From Bacteroidia bacterium (GTDB taxonomy: Bacteria > Bacteroidota > Bacteroidia > 2-12-FULL-35-15): a stretch of DNA of 64,000 nt. The stretch's first letter is position 1; every line of letters begins with the position of its first letter. The notes beneath the pieces were generated by a model, which was not told the origin of the DNA, made no database searches, and saw only the letters and a program-made list of their open reading frames with translations. Below are positions 26,615 through 38,548 of this stretch, one piece after another. The stretch spans positions 156,334 to 220,333 of the forward strand of contig JAURXZ010000049.1 of the NCBI GenBank assembly GCA_030654175.1. The letters run 5' to 3'. A program made the position numbers and the translations under genes.

Positions 26615-29149
26615 TTAATTGTTATTGGACCTATTCAAAAACTGTTCCAAAGATAACATATCCTTAATTAATACTTCACGTGCCTTCGAACCTTCAAAGC
26701 GGCCAAGGATTCCCGCAGCCTCTAACTGATCTACAATTCTACCTGCACGGTTATAACCTAATTTTAATTTACGCTGTATCAAAGAAGTGGAACCTTGCTG
26801 GGTTGAAACCACTATTTCGGCTGCCTGGTTGAACATACTGTCCCTTTCAGATGGATCCATATCCTCTTTTCCGCTTCCTTCACCGTTTTCATCAACATAT
26901 TCAGGTAATAAATAAGCATTAGGGTATCCACGTTGACTTCCTATAAATTCACAGATCTTTTCCACTTCAGGTGTATCTACAAAGGCACATTGCAAACGGA
27001 TAAGATCGTTGCCAGTTGATAATAGCATATCTCCTCGTCCGATCAGCTGATCGGCCCCGCCAGAATCTAAAATAGTGCGGGAATCAATTTTTGACGTTAC
27101 ACGAAAGGCAATACGTGCCGGGAAATTGGCTTTTATAGTTCCTGTAATGATATTTACGGATGGCCTTTGTGTTGCAATAACCAGGTGAATACCAACAGCA
27201 CGTGCAAGCTGCGCTATTCGGGCAATAGGTGCTTCCACCTCTTTCCCTGCAGTCATTATCAGATCGGCAAACTCATCAATTACTAAAACAATGTATGGTA
27301 AAAATTTATGTCCGTTATTAGGATTGAGTTTACGAGCTATAAACTTAGAGTTGTATTCTTTTATATTCCTTACCTGTGCTTCCTTTAAAAGATCATAACG
27401 CTGATCCATTTCAATACACAGGGAGCTTAGCGTATGTACTACTTTTTTAGTATCTGTAATGATGGCATCTGCACTATCGGGTAGCTTTGCAAGAAAGTGT
27501 CTTTCAATTTTATTAAACAACGTTAACTCCACTTTTTTAGGGTCAACCAATACAAATTTAATTTGAGAGGGATGTTTTTTGTATAATAAAGAAACAAGGA
27601 TAGCATTTAATCCAACTGACTTCCCTTGTCCGGTTGCGCCTGCCATAAGCAAGTGAGGCATCTTAGCCAGATCAAAAATAAATGTTTCATTACTGATGGT
27701 CTTGCCCAAAGCAATAGGCAGATCCATTGTGGTGTTCTGAAATTTTTCTGAAGAGATGAGTGCCCGCATCGGAACCATTTCAGCATGTGAATTAGGAACT
27801 TCAATACCTATTGTTCCTTTACCCGGTATTGGTGCAATGATACGGATCCCTAGTGCTGAAAGACTTAAAGCAATGTCATCTTCAAGGTTTTTAATTTTTG
27901 AGATACGAACACCTGCAGCAGGAATAATTTCATATAAAGTAACCGTAGGACCAACGGTAGCTTTTATTTTCTGAATTTCAATGCCGTAATCGCCAAGTGT
28001 TTTTAAGATACGATCTTTATTCTCATTCAGCTCTTCGGTATTGATCACAATCTCTTTGGAGCCACCATAATTTTCCAAAAGATCAACCGGAGGGAATTGA
28101 TAAGAGGATAGATCCAAGGTAGGATCATATTCCCCTACCTGCGCAATTAAAGCTTCACTGATTTTTTCAGGGCTTAATTCTTCTTCTTTATTTTCAGTAC
28201 TTACAACTGAAAATTGTACATCACTATCATCCGAAGTTAATATAATTTCCTCTTTTACAATGGGCTTTTCCACTTCTTCAACTATATCATGCTGTACATT
28301 GTTGGTAATGAAAAAATCATCTTCCTTAACAGGTTCTTTTACCTCTTCCTTAACCTTTTCTTCTTCCTTAAATGTATTGACCAATGTTTTTTTATTTTCA
28401 TTGTCAGGCAGTGGTTCTGTTTCGGGTTCAAAGTTACTAGTTACTGCAACTTTTTTACTGAGATCAAATGACATATTAAATGCCGCAACTAAAAAAACAA
28501 TGAACATAAAAAACAACGAGACCCCGGTTCCTATATGACCTAAAAGCTCATTCAGCTTATTGCTCATTGTATATCCATAGGCACCTCCCAAAAAGGTTAG
28601 TTCATCATTAGGGAAAATATAACCAAGAGTTATTGAAATAAAAACCAGGAAAAAGAAGGAGTAAATATATGCATTACGGAAATTTGTTGGTCCTACATTA
28701 AACGTAATACGCAAGCCTGTTATGAACGCTAAAAAAGCAAGAAGGTAAGAGGATATCCCAAACCATTTGTAAAGAAAAAGATGTGATAGCAGGGCGCCTA
28801 ATTTTCCCAGCCAGTTGTCAACTTCGGAAGAGGGTAGGTTGCTCAATACGGCTGCCTGATCCGGATTTTGAATAAAAGAAGTGAAACTTGTAAAGCAATA
28901 TGATGTAAAGGCAATTGTTAAATAAACCGAAAACAATAAAAGAGTTAATCCGGATATTTTTTGAAAACGCTCATTGTTGACAATAACAAGAACAGAAGCT
29001 ATCTTTTCACGAAATTGAGATCTGGAGGGGGATTTATCAGAATTCTTTTTTTTCTCCTCCATCGGATCGGTCGATTTCAGTTTACCTCCTGTTTCGGTTT
29101 TACTGTCTTTTAATGTGTTTTTTAAACTATTTTTTTTAGGCTCGGCCAT
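26615..29149 (-). CDS. ftsK: DNA translocase FtsK
   Basis: Septum-anchored motor that pumps chromosome ends during division. 844 residues. N-terminal membrane domain with four or five helices (about 60-235), an acidic linker rich in Glu/Lys (about 240-330), then the alpha, beta and gamma domains. Walker A is GATGQGKS near 500; Walker B is IVLVIDEFADLI. TQRPSVNIITGTIKANFPARIAF is the family signature. The winged-helix gamma domain at the end (STSLIQRKLKLGYNRAGRIVDQLE) reads the polar guide sequences and contacts XerD. Length is normal for Bacteroidota FtsK. Confidence 0.95.
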   Translation of the reverse strand: MAEPKKNSLKNTLKDSKTETGGKLKSTDPMEEKKKNSDKSPSRSQFREKIASVLVIVNNERFQKISGLTLLLFSVYLTIAFTSYCFTSFTSFIQNPDQAAVLSNLPSSEVDNWLGKLGALLSHLFLYKWFGISSYLLAFLAFITGLRITFNVGPTNFRNAYIYSFFFLVFISITLGYIFPNDELTFLGGAYGYTMSNKLNELLGHIGTGVSLFFMFIVFLVAAFNMSFDLSKKVAVTSNFEPETEPLPDNENKKTLVNTFKEEEKVKEEVKEPVKEDDFFITNNVQHDIVEEVEKPIVKEEIILTSDDSDVQFSVVSTENKEEELSPEKISEALIAQVGEYDPTLDLSSYQFPPVDLLENYGGSKEIVINTEELNENKDRILKTLGDYGIEIQKIKATVGPTVTLYEIIPAAGVRISKIKNLEDDIALSLSALGIRIIAPIPGKGTIGIEVPNSHAEMVPMRALISSEKFQNTTMDLPIALGKTISNETFIFDLAKMPHLLMAGATGQGKSVGLNAILVSLLYKKHPSQIKFVLVDPKKVELTLFNKIERHFLAKLPDSADAIITDTKKVVHTLSSLCIEMDQRYDLLKEAQVRNIKEYNSKFIARKLNPNNGHKFLPYIVLVIDEFADLIMTAGKEVEAPIARIAQLARAVGIHLVIATQRPSVNIITGTIKANFPARIAFRVTSKIDSRTILDSGGADQLIGRGDMLLSTGNDLIRLQCAFVDTPEVEKICEFIGSQRGYPNAYLLPEYVDENGEGSGKEDMDPSERDSMFNQAAEIVVSTQQGSTSLIQRKLKLGYNRAGRIVDQLEAAGILGRFEGSKAREVLIKDMLSLEQFLNRSNNN

Positions 29150-29561
29150 TAATATTTTAATTGAAAATTTGAAAAAAGAAACAATTTACCACGGATAGCC
29201 TTAGCTTGGCGGCAGCAGACTCATTTTCAAATTAGTGGTATTGACATACTATTTATCCCTTAAATATAAATAGTAAATATAATAATAGACAAAAGGTGAA
29301 AAATAAAAATACCAAAATCTTATAAACGTGGTATTGTGAATAAAGAAAACGCCTTACGGATGCAGTTATTATACCTGAAATTGAAAAAATCAATTACTAA
29401 AAGATAAAATAATATTTTGATTAAATATTTTTATATTTGTAGGGAGGCTTGTTTTTCATCTCTTAAGAGATAAAAATCCATACAAAAATTTACATTTTAT
29501 TTTTTATTTATCGATATTGAATTTTACAATTTGATGATCTGCAATTCTAAATTATTTTCAA
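29150..29561. other. 412-bp divergent intergenic region between ftsK and the NCS1 gene
   Basis: AT-rich. A possible -7 box (TATATTTG, 29432-29439) for the NCS1 gene leaves a leader of about 115 bases. The leader contains a small palindrome (TCTCTTAAGAGA, 29459-29470). Upstream of ftsK, 29185-29240 has a GC-richer patch with CCAC...GTGG ends. No RNA gene recognised. Confidence 0.5.
29432..29439 (+). promoter_or_regulatory. -7 box upstream of the NCS1 transporter gene
   Basis: TATATTTG, exact TAnnTTTG match. No -33 box at the usual spacing. Confidence 0.45.
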
Positions 29562-31034
29562 ATGACCAATGGATCTTTAGACCATTCTGAAGAAAACTCT
29601 TCCGCCTCCCTTTACAGTGAAGATCTTGCTCCTGTTCCATTATCAAAACGTACATGGAGTACCTGGAATTATGCTGCACTGTGGATAAGCATGAGCTTAT
29701 GCATTCCAACGTATATGCTTGCCAGTTCGCTCATTGAAGGAGGGATGAATTGGTGGCAGGCAATTCTCACTATTTTTATTGGTAACACTGTAGTACTTGT
29801 TCCCATGGTTTTAAATGGGCATGCAGGAGCAAAATACGGAATACCTTTTCCTGTATTTGCCCGTGCAAGTTTTGGTGTGCGTGGTGCAAATATTCCGGCT
29901 GTATTACGGGCTATTGTTGCCTGCGGATGGTTTGGTATTCAAACATGGATAGGAGGTTATGCAATTTACCTGATGCTGAAACTCTGGATACCGGCACTGG
30001 AAACCATTCCACAAATTTTCCCAACCTCTTTTGGACTTCAAACCGGACCGGCCATTACTTTCTTTTTGTTTTGGCTCATCAATATGTTTGTGGTATACCT
30101 TGGTGTGGAAAGCATTAAAAAATTATTGGTTTTTAAAGCATTTTTTCTTCCTGTTGCAGCGTTGGCACTTTTGTTTTGGGCTATTTCAGCCGGTAATGGT
30201 TTGGGCCCCATTCTTTCTCAGCCCTCTAAATTTGAATCAAGCGCAGCTTTCTGGAATTATTTTTTTCCTGCTTTAACAGGCATGGTAGGTTTTTGGGCCA
30301 CACTTTCCCTCAATATTCCTGATTTTACAAGGTATGCAAAAAGTCAGCGTGCTCAGATCATGGGGCAGGCCATCGCACTTCCTGCTTCCATGACCTTGTT
30401 TTCTTTCATTGGTGTGGTTGTAACTTCAGCCACACTTATTATTTATGGAGAAACTATTTGGGATCCATTAGTGCTTGCAGGACGATTTGAAAGTAAATTG
30501 CTGGTAAGCATTGCAATGATCGCTGTTGCCCTTTCAACGCTGGCTACCAATATTGCGGCCAACATTGTAAGCCCGGCAAATGATTTTGCAAATTTATCGC
30601 CTTCTAAAATTAATTTTAAAACTGGCGGATACATCACCGGTATAATAGGATTATTAATTTTTCCCTGGAAACTTATCGCAGATCCTACAGGGTATATTTT
30701 TACCTGGCTCATCGCTTATTCAAGTTTACTTGGCCCAATAGGAGGTATCATGATAGCAGATTATTATTTTATCCGAAAACAAAATCTCATTGTAAAAGAC
30801 CTCTATCAATTAAAAGGACAATATTCCTTTAGCAATGGTTTTAATAAGTTTGCGATCATCGCATTGCTTCTTGGAATTGTTCCTAACATACCAGGATTTT
30901 TAACCACTATTGGTGCTATTAACAAAGACACAATATGGCATTGGGTTTCGCAGTTGTATAATTATGCGTGGTTTGTTGGTTTTTTTGTTTCAGGGATCAC
31001 GTATTTGATTATGATGAGAAAAAATAAAATTTAG
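29562..31034 (+). CDS. NCS1 family nucleobase/hydantoin/allantoin:cation symporter
   Basis: Twelve-helix inner-membrane importer of 490 residues with a LeuT-type fold. The sequence parallels the hydantoin transporter Mhp1 and the allantoin permease PucI: LSKRTWSTWNYAALWISMSL in helix 1, PFPVFARASFGVRGANIPAVLRAIVACGWFGIQTWIGG in helices 2-3, SLNIPDFTRYAKSQ, LATNIAANIVSPANDFANL, and SLLGPIGGIMIADYYFIRKQ. The Trp and Gln that contact the ring in Mhp1 appear conserved (WFGIQTW). Substrate cannot be told: uracil, allantoin, hydantoin or a vitamin. No purine- or pyrimidine-degrading gene is adjacent; ligA follows. Confidence 0.87.
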   Translation: MTNGSLDHSEENSSASLYSEDLAPVPLSKRTWSTWNYAALWISMSLCIPTYMLASSLIEGGMNWWQAILTIFIGNTVVLVPMVLNGHAGAKYGIPFPVFARASFGVRGANIPAVLRAIVACGWFGIQTWIGGYAIYLMLKLWIPALETIPQIFPTSFGLQTGPAITFFLFWLINMFVVYLGVESIKKLLVFKAFFLPVAALALLFWAISAGNGLGPILSQPSKFESSAAFWNYFFPALTGMVGFWATLSLNIPDFTRYAKSQRAQIMGQAIALPASMTLFSFIGVVVTSATLIIYGETIWDPLVLAGRFESKLLVSIAMIAVALSTLATNIAANIVSPANDFANLSPSKINFKTGGYITGIIGLLIFPWKLIADPTGYIFTWLIAYSSLLGPIGGIMIADYYFIRKQNLIVKDLYQLKGQYSFSNGFNKFAIIALLLGIVPNIPGFLTTIGAINKDTIWHWVSQLYNYAWFVGFFVSGITYLIMMRKNKI

Positions 31035-31091
31035 CCACGAATTTCGCGAATAAGATTTTTAATTATTTTTTTAATTCGTGCAATTAGTGGC
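31034..31091. repeat. palindromic CACGAATT-type intergenic repeat
   Basis: Imperfect inverted repeat between the NCS1 gene and ligA: left arm GCCACGAATTTCGCGAAT, right arm TTCGTGCAATTAGTGGC, with an AT-rich loop. It may act as a terminator or attenuator. Confidence 0.65.
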
Positions 31092-31109
31092 AATTTAATG
31101 GAAGTATAA

Positions 31110-33119
<2,010 letters not shown>

Positions 33120-33145
33120 ATAAGAACTTTGGACAAAAGGGTAGA

Positions 33146-33196
33146 ATACAGATTGGTTACAAAAAAACGAATGGTTACTAATTTACCAATCTGTAT
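33146..33196. repeat. 12-bp inverted repeat downstream of ligA
   Basis: ATACAGATTGGT (33146-33157) is exactly mirrored by ACCAATCTGTAT (33185-33196), with a 27-base AT-rich loop. It may be a 3' end or processing structure between ligA and the next gene. Confidence 0.7.
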
Positions 33197-33282
33197 GTTA
33201 AAAAACAGCAAACTCATTTTTGTAAATTCGTTGAAACTCGTTTATCCGTAAATTTGTAATGATTAGTTATTCGTAACCAACA

Positions 33283-33852
33283 ATGAGCTTATTAAAAAAA
33301 ATAAAACAAGTTATTAGTAATGGCTACATAAAACTGGAACTGAAGGACAATCCCAGGGTGCGTGTGCCTATCCGGTTTGATTTCAATACAATAAAAACTG
33401 TGGGGATCTTGTTTGATGCTACCAACCCTGATGATTTTGAATTGGTAAAACGTTATGTATTATATTTAAGGGAACATCGTAAAAAGGTGAAAGCGTTGGG
33501 GTTTTTCAGTACAAAACAAATACCTGATATGGCCTTTTCAAAACTGGAATACGACTTTTTTTCAACCAAGGACTTGAATTGGTTTGGAAAACCATCATCC
33601 ATGGTCATCCAAAATTTTATTGATGAAGAATATGATTTATTGATAGATCTGAACATTAATGATCACTTCCCTTTAAAATATATTTCAGCGCTTTCTAAAG
33701 CGAATTTTAAGGTAGGGAAGTTCAATGAAAAAGGAATAGAAATTTATGATATGATGATCGATTCCGATAATACAAAAACATTGAAATATTTTTTACGACA
33801 GGTTGATGTATATGTAACGATGCTTAATAAGGTAGAACCGAGTTTGAATTAA
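33283..33852 (+). CDS. conserved Bacteroidota protein, probably DUF6913 family
   Basis: 189 residues, no signal peptide or membrane helix. It begins MSLLKKIKQVISNGYIKLELKDNP. The central part alternates strands and helices (IRFDFNTIKTVGILFDATNPDDFELVKRYVLYLREHRKKVKALGFF, then EEYDLLIDLNINDHFPLKYISALSKANFKVGKF), suggesting a Rossmann-like alpha/beta fold. I recall this family as widespread and unnamed in the phylum, but the family number is from memory. The function is unknown. It lies between ligA and the GlmU-like gene, on the same strand. Confidence 0.7.
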   Translation: MSLLKKIKQVISNGYIKLELKDNPRVRVPIRFDFNTIKTVGILFDATNPDDFELVKRYVLYLREHRKKVKALGFFSTKQIPDMAFSKLEYDFFSTKDLNWFGKPSSMVIQNFIDEEYDLLIDLNINDHFPLKYISALSKANFKVGKFNEKGIEIYDMMIDSDNTKTLKYFLRQVDVYVTMLNKVEPSLN

Positions 33853-33862
33853 AAGTAAAAGA

Positions 33863-33895
33863 GGACCTTCCCAGGCTGCCCCATTGGGGAGAGGT
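33863..33895. repeat. GC-rich hairpin in the gap before the GlmU-like gene
   Basis: GGACCTTCCC pairs with GGGGAGAGGTC, enclosing an inner CCCC/GGGG stem. The words resemble short repeats common between Bacteroidota genes. It may terminate the preceding transcript. Confidence 0.55.
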
Positions 33896-33939
33896 CAAGG
33901 GTGAATTTTTAAATTAATTATATAAAAATATATAGAAGT

Positions 33940-33972
33940 CCCGCATTATTGCGGGATTGGAGGTTTTTTTTT
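33940..33972 (+). terminator. small hairpin plus T-run directly before the GlmU-like start
   Basis: CCCGC/GCGGG (33940-33944 and 33951-33955) is followed by ATTGGAGG and a T-run that ends at the ATG (33973). It could be a terminator or attenuator, or an element hiding the start region. Confidence 0.4.
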
Positions 33973-35163
33973 ATGAACTACATTTTATTTGACGACAATA
34001 CCAGAAACAACCTTTTACCGCTCACATTAACGCGTCCTGTTGCTGACATTCGGATCGGTATTCTTACTATTCGTGAAAAGTGGGAGAGGGTATTGGGTGC
34101 AAAAACATCTTCAAAAACACAGGATTATTTGAGTAAAAAATATCCTGCCGAATTTGCTATTGATACTGATAATGTTTGGATCAATGGATCTTACTGTCCG
34201 AATGAAAAATTAATTGAAGAGATCAAATCTCTAAAACCGATGGAGGCTTTATTTGATGCAGCCACTGTTATAGCTGCAAATTCGGGAGATATAAAAAGCT
34301 TTGACTTTACTTCACTTTTAGAATTTACAAGATATCAATCACATGCAAAAGTCTTGCGTATTGAAAACACCTGGGATATTTTTTCAAAGAACGGGGATGC
34401 AATAAATGCTGATTTTGCATTGCTTACTGCAGGTCGTAAATCGATTGCATTAAGTGCAACCAACCGGGTGATAGGTTTGGAAAATATTTTTGTGGAAGAA
34501 GGTGCAAAGGTGGAATGTGCTATTTTAAACGCAAGTACAGGGCCTATATACATAGGAAAAGATTCTGAAATTATGGAAGGTTCTGTTGTAAGAGGGCCAT
34601 TTGCATTGTGCGAACATTCAACTTTAAAATTATCCGCAAAAATATATGGGCCAACCACTATTGGTCCCCATTGCAAGGTAGGAGGAGAGATCAATAATTC
34701 TGTGATATTCGGTTATTCAAACAAAGCACATGATGGTTTTCTTGGAAACGCTGTACTTGGCGAATGGTGCAACATTGGAGCGGATACGAATAATTCAAAT
34801 CTGAAAAATAATTATTCTGAAGTGAAACTTTGGAATTACGAAAAAGAAGATTTTGTAAATACCGGCTTAACTTTTTGTGGGCTTATCATGGCCGATCATA
34901 GTAAATGCGGTATCAATACAATGTTTAATACAGGAACGGTTGTTGGAGTAAATGCAAACATTTTTGGAGCAGGATTTCCACCAAATTTTATTCCTTCATT
35001 TTCCTGGGGCGGTGCATCCGGATTTACTGTCTATAAAATAAAAGAGGCTATTGCAGTTGCTACCAGAGTATTTGAACGTAGAGGTTTGGTGTTTGATGAA
35101 ACGGAGAAAGATATATTGACTCATGTTTTTGAATTAACAGAGAAAAAGCAATCTGGGAATTAG
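33973..35163 (+). CDS. GlmU-like sugar nucleotidyltransferase-related protein (NTP_transf_4 plus left-handed beta-helix)
   Basis: 396 residues from the ATG at 33973 (MNYILFDDNTRNNLLPLTLTRP); the upstream in-frame ATG at 33949 adds residues the family lacks. The N-terminal half is the NTP_transf_4 type: in place of the usual GxGTRM loop it has FDDNTRNNLLPLTLTRPVADIRIG, so classical pyrophosphorylase activity is doubtful. The C-terminal half is a hexapeptide left-handed beta-helix (YIGKDSEIMEGSVVRGPFAL, IGPHCKVGGEINNSVIFGYS, GEWCNIGADTNNSNLKNNYS), as in GlmU. Cytoplasmic, probably linked to envelope precursor synthesis. Confidence 0.8.
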   Translation: MNYILFDDNTRNNLLPLTLTRPVADIRIGILTIREKWERVLGAKTSSKTQDYLSKKYPAEFAIDTDNVWINGSYCPNEKLIEEIKSLKPMEALFDAATVIAANSGDIKSFDFTSLLEFTRYQSHAKVLRIENTWDIFSKNGDAINADFALLTAGRKSIALSATNRVIGLENIFVEEGAKVECAILNASTGPIYIGKDSEIMEGSVVRGPFALCEHSTLKLSAKIYGPTTIGPHCKVGGEINNSVIFGYSNKAHDGFLGNAVLGEWCNIGADTNNSNLKNNYSEVKLWNYEKEDFVNTGLTFCGLIMADHSKCGINTMFNTGTVVGVNANIFGAGFPPNFIPSFSWGGASGFTVYKIKEAIAVATRVFERRGLVFDETEKDILTHVFELTEKKQSGN

Positions 35164-35224
35164 CTAATTTGAAAATGTGCTAATTCCATTATCAAATTAG
35201 CACATTTTCACATTTTCAAATTAG
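35164..35224. repeat. palindromic TTTGAAAATGTGC repeat at a convergent junction
   Basis: CTAATTTGAAAATGTGC (from 35164) is mirrored by GCACATTTTCACATTTTC and then AAATTAG (to 35224), with an extra inner copy of TTAGCACATTTT. Related words occur at 43637-43687 and 50340-50427. It lies between the GlmU-like and TonB-receptor stops. Confidence 0.8.
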
Positions 35225-35232
35225 TTTCTATC

Positions 35233-38091
35233 CTATTTATTCTTATCCAATTCCAATAAAACAGAAAAATAAACCATCCTGCCAATTCTAGGGCCACCGT
35301 ATACCTGGAACATTTTATTGTTCAGCATATTGGATGCTCCTAATTTAAATGTAGTATGGATCTTAGGCACGAATTTGCTTATTTGTGCATCCAGCTGATC
35401 ATACGTTGGAACTTTACCGGTAAATTGAGGAGAGCCTTCATACATAAAGCCTTCAACCCATTTGTAGTTAATGCTGAATCCTATGTTATTAATTGGAATA
35501 GGACTGGTCTTTTTAAATATCCTGGAAAATAAGCTGAAATAAGTATTGATCTCACGTCCGCTAAAGCCAATATTAAATTTATTTTTTGGTGTATTAAAAG
35601 CAGGAATAATAGGGTCCTCAGCACTTTTCTTTTTTAATTCGTTCCATGAGTAATTTCCTGTAAAAGCAAAGAATTTTTGGAAATAATAAGTTAATCCAAC
35701 AGAAGCCCCTTGTGTGACAACAACCTCGTTGGAGTTGGCTGCAACCCGATAAAATGTAATAGCTGAAATATTATTTTCCAAAGGACTTGGAGCAAAACTA
35801 ACATCTCCACCTAATTTATAACCTAAGAAATCTTTATAATAGCTGTAGTAATAACTTCCATCAAAAAACAGATTGTTAAAAAGTGTTGTTCTATAGCCTA
35901 CTTCAAACGATTTTACTTTTTCCGGCCTAACCGGTGGAATATCAAAATAAACCAATGAACTGCGTTGTGGCAAAGTTACACTGTAATAATCTCCAATAGA
36001 TTCGATGGTAACTAAAGAGTCGAAACCATTAACGTTTCCTATTAAAATAGCTCTTCCCACATTATAATAAAGATATTGATCTGCTAAAGTAGGATTACGG
36101 ATGGCGGAGGAAAAGGACAAACGCAGAATATTATTTTTATTAAAATTATACACAACTGATGCAGCAGGAGAAACAACAAAATCGAAATTTTGATTTTTAT
36201 CAACTCGGGTCGTTAAATTTAATTTTAACTTTTCGTCCATTACTTTCTTTTCTAATCCTGCATAAGCACCGAATTCATAATTAGTGATTTTAACACTACC
36301 GGTATCACTGAATACAGTACCTGCCGAATTTGGTTTATACAACCTGGAGTTAGCCCCAATAGTTATGTCCATTGGTTTTGGTGTGAATTTATATTCTCCG
36401 TGAATATGATAAAGGGCCGATCTGTCGATCAATCGTGAACCACCCTGTCCATAAGTGGCTTTTGAAGTTATATTATCAAAGGCATCTTGGAATGCCTGCG
36501 TTCCCGGAACTAAACGGTTATTGTCAGCATATCCTCTTGCATAGGAATGCCAAAGCGTTAAGGAGTCGGAATAAGTATTCATGACTGCATCAGCCTGTGC
36601 GTAATCGTAATAATAGTTTGGCGGACCACCCTGAGTTGGAAAACCAGGAAGGGCTTTTACATTGTTATTCATTCCACCCGGCTCCCAATGTGGAGTGGTA
36701 TTAGGGACCGCACCATTCCAGAAATTCCGATAATCGGTGCTCCAGGTTGCATTGTTTTTTGATAAATCCTGAAGTAAAAGTGCTGTAAATACTGCGTCAT
36801 ACGACTTGCCTGCATCCTCATTAGTAGCATAAGCGCGGATAAAAAATTTATCTTTTTTTACCAATTCAACCCTGTTTTGGAAAAAATAAATATCTTTTAA
36901 GCTGTACCTGTTATCACCCTGATAAACTGTTGTACCTGTTCCAAAATTGAAAGCATAAATAAGCTCAACCTCAGGTTTTATCCGGTAATGTAAAGCAGCT
37001 CCTACCTTCAGATTTTTAGTGTTGTAGTCCACCAGGTCTTTTTCTTCATACCCGGTACGGTACCATCTTTTTAATCCACGATATTGAATTTGCTGGCCAT
37101 TGCTGGTAGCGTTATTTTGTCCGGAAGTTAAGTTCTCATCTCCATAACGATTAACAGCATCGTATCCTCCCGGGTTTTTTATTCCATCAGAAGATTGTTC
37201 TGTAGGATCCATATTGTCGGCTTCCCAATCGTTTGCCCTCATGTAAGATAAATTTACTTTAAAAGCGAACTTATCAATACCTTCCTTATTTTTAAATACC
37301 TCTGCATATCGAACCGCAGTTTCAATTAAATTTCGTTCACCAACTTTAAAAGAAACAGCAACTCCAGGTTTGATAAATGGGTTTTTGGTGGTCATGCTAA
37401 CCACACCATTAAAAGCATTGGGGCCATAATATGCCGAAGCAGCACCAACAATAATTTCAACTTTTTGTACGTCCAGTTCGGAGGAACCTAAAAAATTTCC
37501 AAGCGAAAAATTTAATCCCGGGGACTGGTTATCAACACCATCAATGATTTGCAATGATCGTACAGGAGAAGTGCTATTGAAACCTCTTGTATTGATAACT
37601 CTAAAACCAATACTGGCAGCCATAATATCTACCCCTTTTAATTGCCCTAAGCCTTCATAGAAATTGGCAGCAGGAGTTTCTTTAATTGCAAGTACATCCA
37701 ATGCTTCAATAGTAAGGGGGGATTCTTTTTGTTTTTCGGTGATACGGTCTCCAACTACTTCTACTGTCTTTAATAGAGTTTCATTGGGTTTTATTTTAAT
37801 AGATATCGGACTTTCTATTGAATTTACAGTGCTTTCAAAAGTAACATATCCAAGATAAGAAACAGATAACACAAAGGGTGGGAGAGTGGTTGTGGTAAAA
37901 TTAAATTTTCCATCCATATCGGTAAGTCCTCCCTGGGTGGTACCTTTTATAACCACAGTTGCACCAAACAAAGCTTCATTTGTTTTGCCATCTTTAATAG
38001 TTCCTGATACAGTTTGAGCATTTGACGATAATGAAAGAAAGAAAACCGATAAAATAAAAAAAGTTCTTAAAAAAGTAAGTTTCTGTTTCAT
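35233..38091 (-). CDS. TonB-dependent outer-membrane receptor with carboxypeptidase-like N-terminal domain
   Basis: 952 residues. Signal peptide to about 25 (LRTFFILSVFFLSLSSNAQ), then a CarboxypepD_reg-like domain (SGTIKDGKTNEALFGATVVIKGT), a plug domain near 110-230 (GVDIMAASIGFRVINTRGFNS, VEIIVGAASAYYGPNAFNGVVSM), and a long beta-barrel with a C-terminal aromatic strand (VYFSVLLELDKNK). This is the architecture of Bacteroidota nutrient receptors. No SusD-like partner is adjacent, so a SusCD polysaccharide system is not supported; a siderophore, vitamin or peptide receptor is possible. Substrate unknown. Confidence 0.9.
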   Translation of the reverse strand: MKQKLTFLRTFFILSVFFLSLSSNAQTVSGTIKDGKTNEALFGATVVIKGTTQGGLTDMDGKFNFTTTTLPPFVLSVSYLGYVTFESTVNSIESPISIKIKPNETLLKTVEVVGDRITEKQKESPLTIEALDVLAIKETPAANFYEGLGQLKGVDIMAASIGFRVINTRGFNSTSPVRSLQIIDGVDNQSPGLNFSLGNFLGSSELDVQKVEIIVGAASAYYGPNAFNGVVSMTTKNPFIKPGVAVSFKVGERNLIETAVRYAEVFKNKEGIDKFAFKVNLSYMRANDWEADNMDPTEQSSDGIKNPGGYDAVNRYGDENLTSGQNNATSNGQQIQYRGLKRWYRTGYEEKDLVDYNTKNLKVGAALHYRIKPEVELIYAFNFGTGTTVYQGDNRYSLKDIYFFQNRVELVKKDKFFIRAYATNEDAGKSYDAVFTALLLQDLSKNNATWSTDYRNFWNGAVPNTTPHWEPGGMNNNVKALPGFPTQGGPPNYYYDYAQADAVMNTYSDSLTLWHSYARGYADNNRLVPGTQAFQDAFDNITSKATYGQGGSRLIDRSALYHIHGEYKFTPKPMDITIGANSRLYKPNSAGTVFSDTGSVKITNYEFGAYAGLEKKVMDEKLKLNLTTRVDKNQNFDFVVSPAASVVYNFNKNNILRLSFSSAIRNPTLADQYLYYNVGRAILIGNVNGFDSLVTIESIGDYYSVTLPQRSSLVYFDIPPVRPEKVKSFEVGYRTTLFNNLFFDGSYYYSYYKDFLGYKLGGDVSFAPSPLENNISAITFYRVAANSNEVVVTQGASVGLTYYFQKFFAFTGNYSWNELKKKSAEDPIIPAFNTPKNKFNIGFSGREINTYFSLFSRIFKKTSPIPINNIGFSINYKWVEGFMYEGSPQFTGKVPTYDQLDAQISKFVPKIHTTFKLGASNMLNNKMFQVYGGPRIGRMVYFSVLLELDKNK

Positions 38092-38362
38092 AATAAAGTT
38101 TTGAATTTTTATAGTTGATGCCGTATTATTTGTAGATAAATGAAATAAAAGGTAGGCTAAGATAGATTATTTTTTTTAATGAGTTTGAAAATCATAAAAC
38201 AATTTTGGGTGACTTGGTTCGGATGTTTTATTGATGTTGGAAATAAGCAAATAAATCTCAAGTCAATATTATCATTATAGTAATTTATGAATGGGGGCTC
38301 AGTTTTTTTATTTAAATAACATTCATTTCGATATTTGTACGTCTTCGATATGTTTTAAAAAT

Positions 38363-38370
38363 TATATTTG
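38363..38370 (+). promoter_or_regulatory. -7 box upstream of the TPR-phosphatase gene
   Basis: TATATTTG, exact TAnnTTTG match, with a TTTG 25 bases upstream (38334-38337) as a loosely spaced -33 box. Confidence 0.45.
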
Positions 38371-38548
38371 TAGGTTTTGTTATTATTGAATGTAGTAAAG
38401 ATTTTCACTTTTAATTTAATACGATAGTAACAATTATAAAAATTCTTGGAGTTAAGCTGCTCGCAAAATTGACGAAATGGGTTTCCGCCAATTGTAAGGG
38501 AAATGAATCTTGTTGGGCATATATTTTAGTTAACAGAACCGCAATCAT

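Noticed and set aside
35233-38091. SusC of a polysaccharide-utilisation locus
   Set aside because: No SusD-like gene or glycan-degrading enzyme is adjacent, so only a general TonB receptor is claimed.
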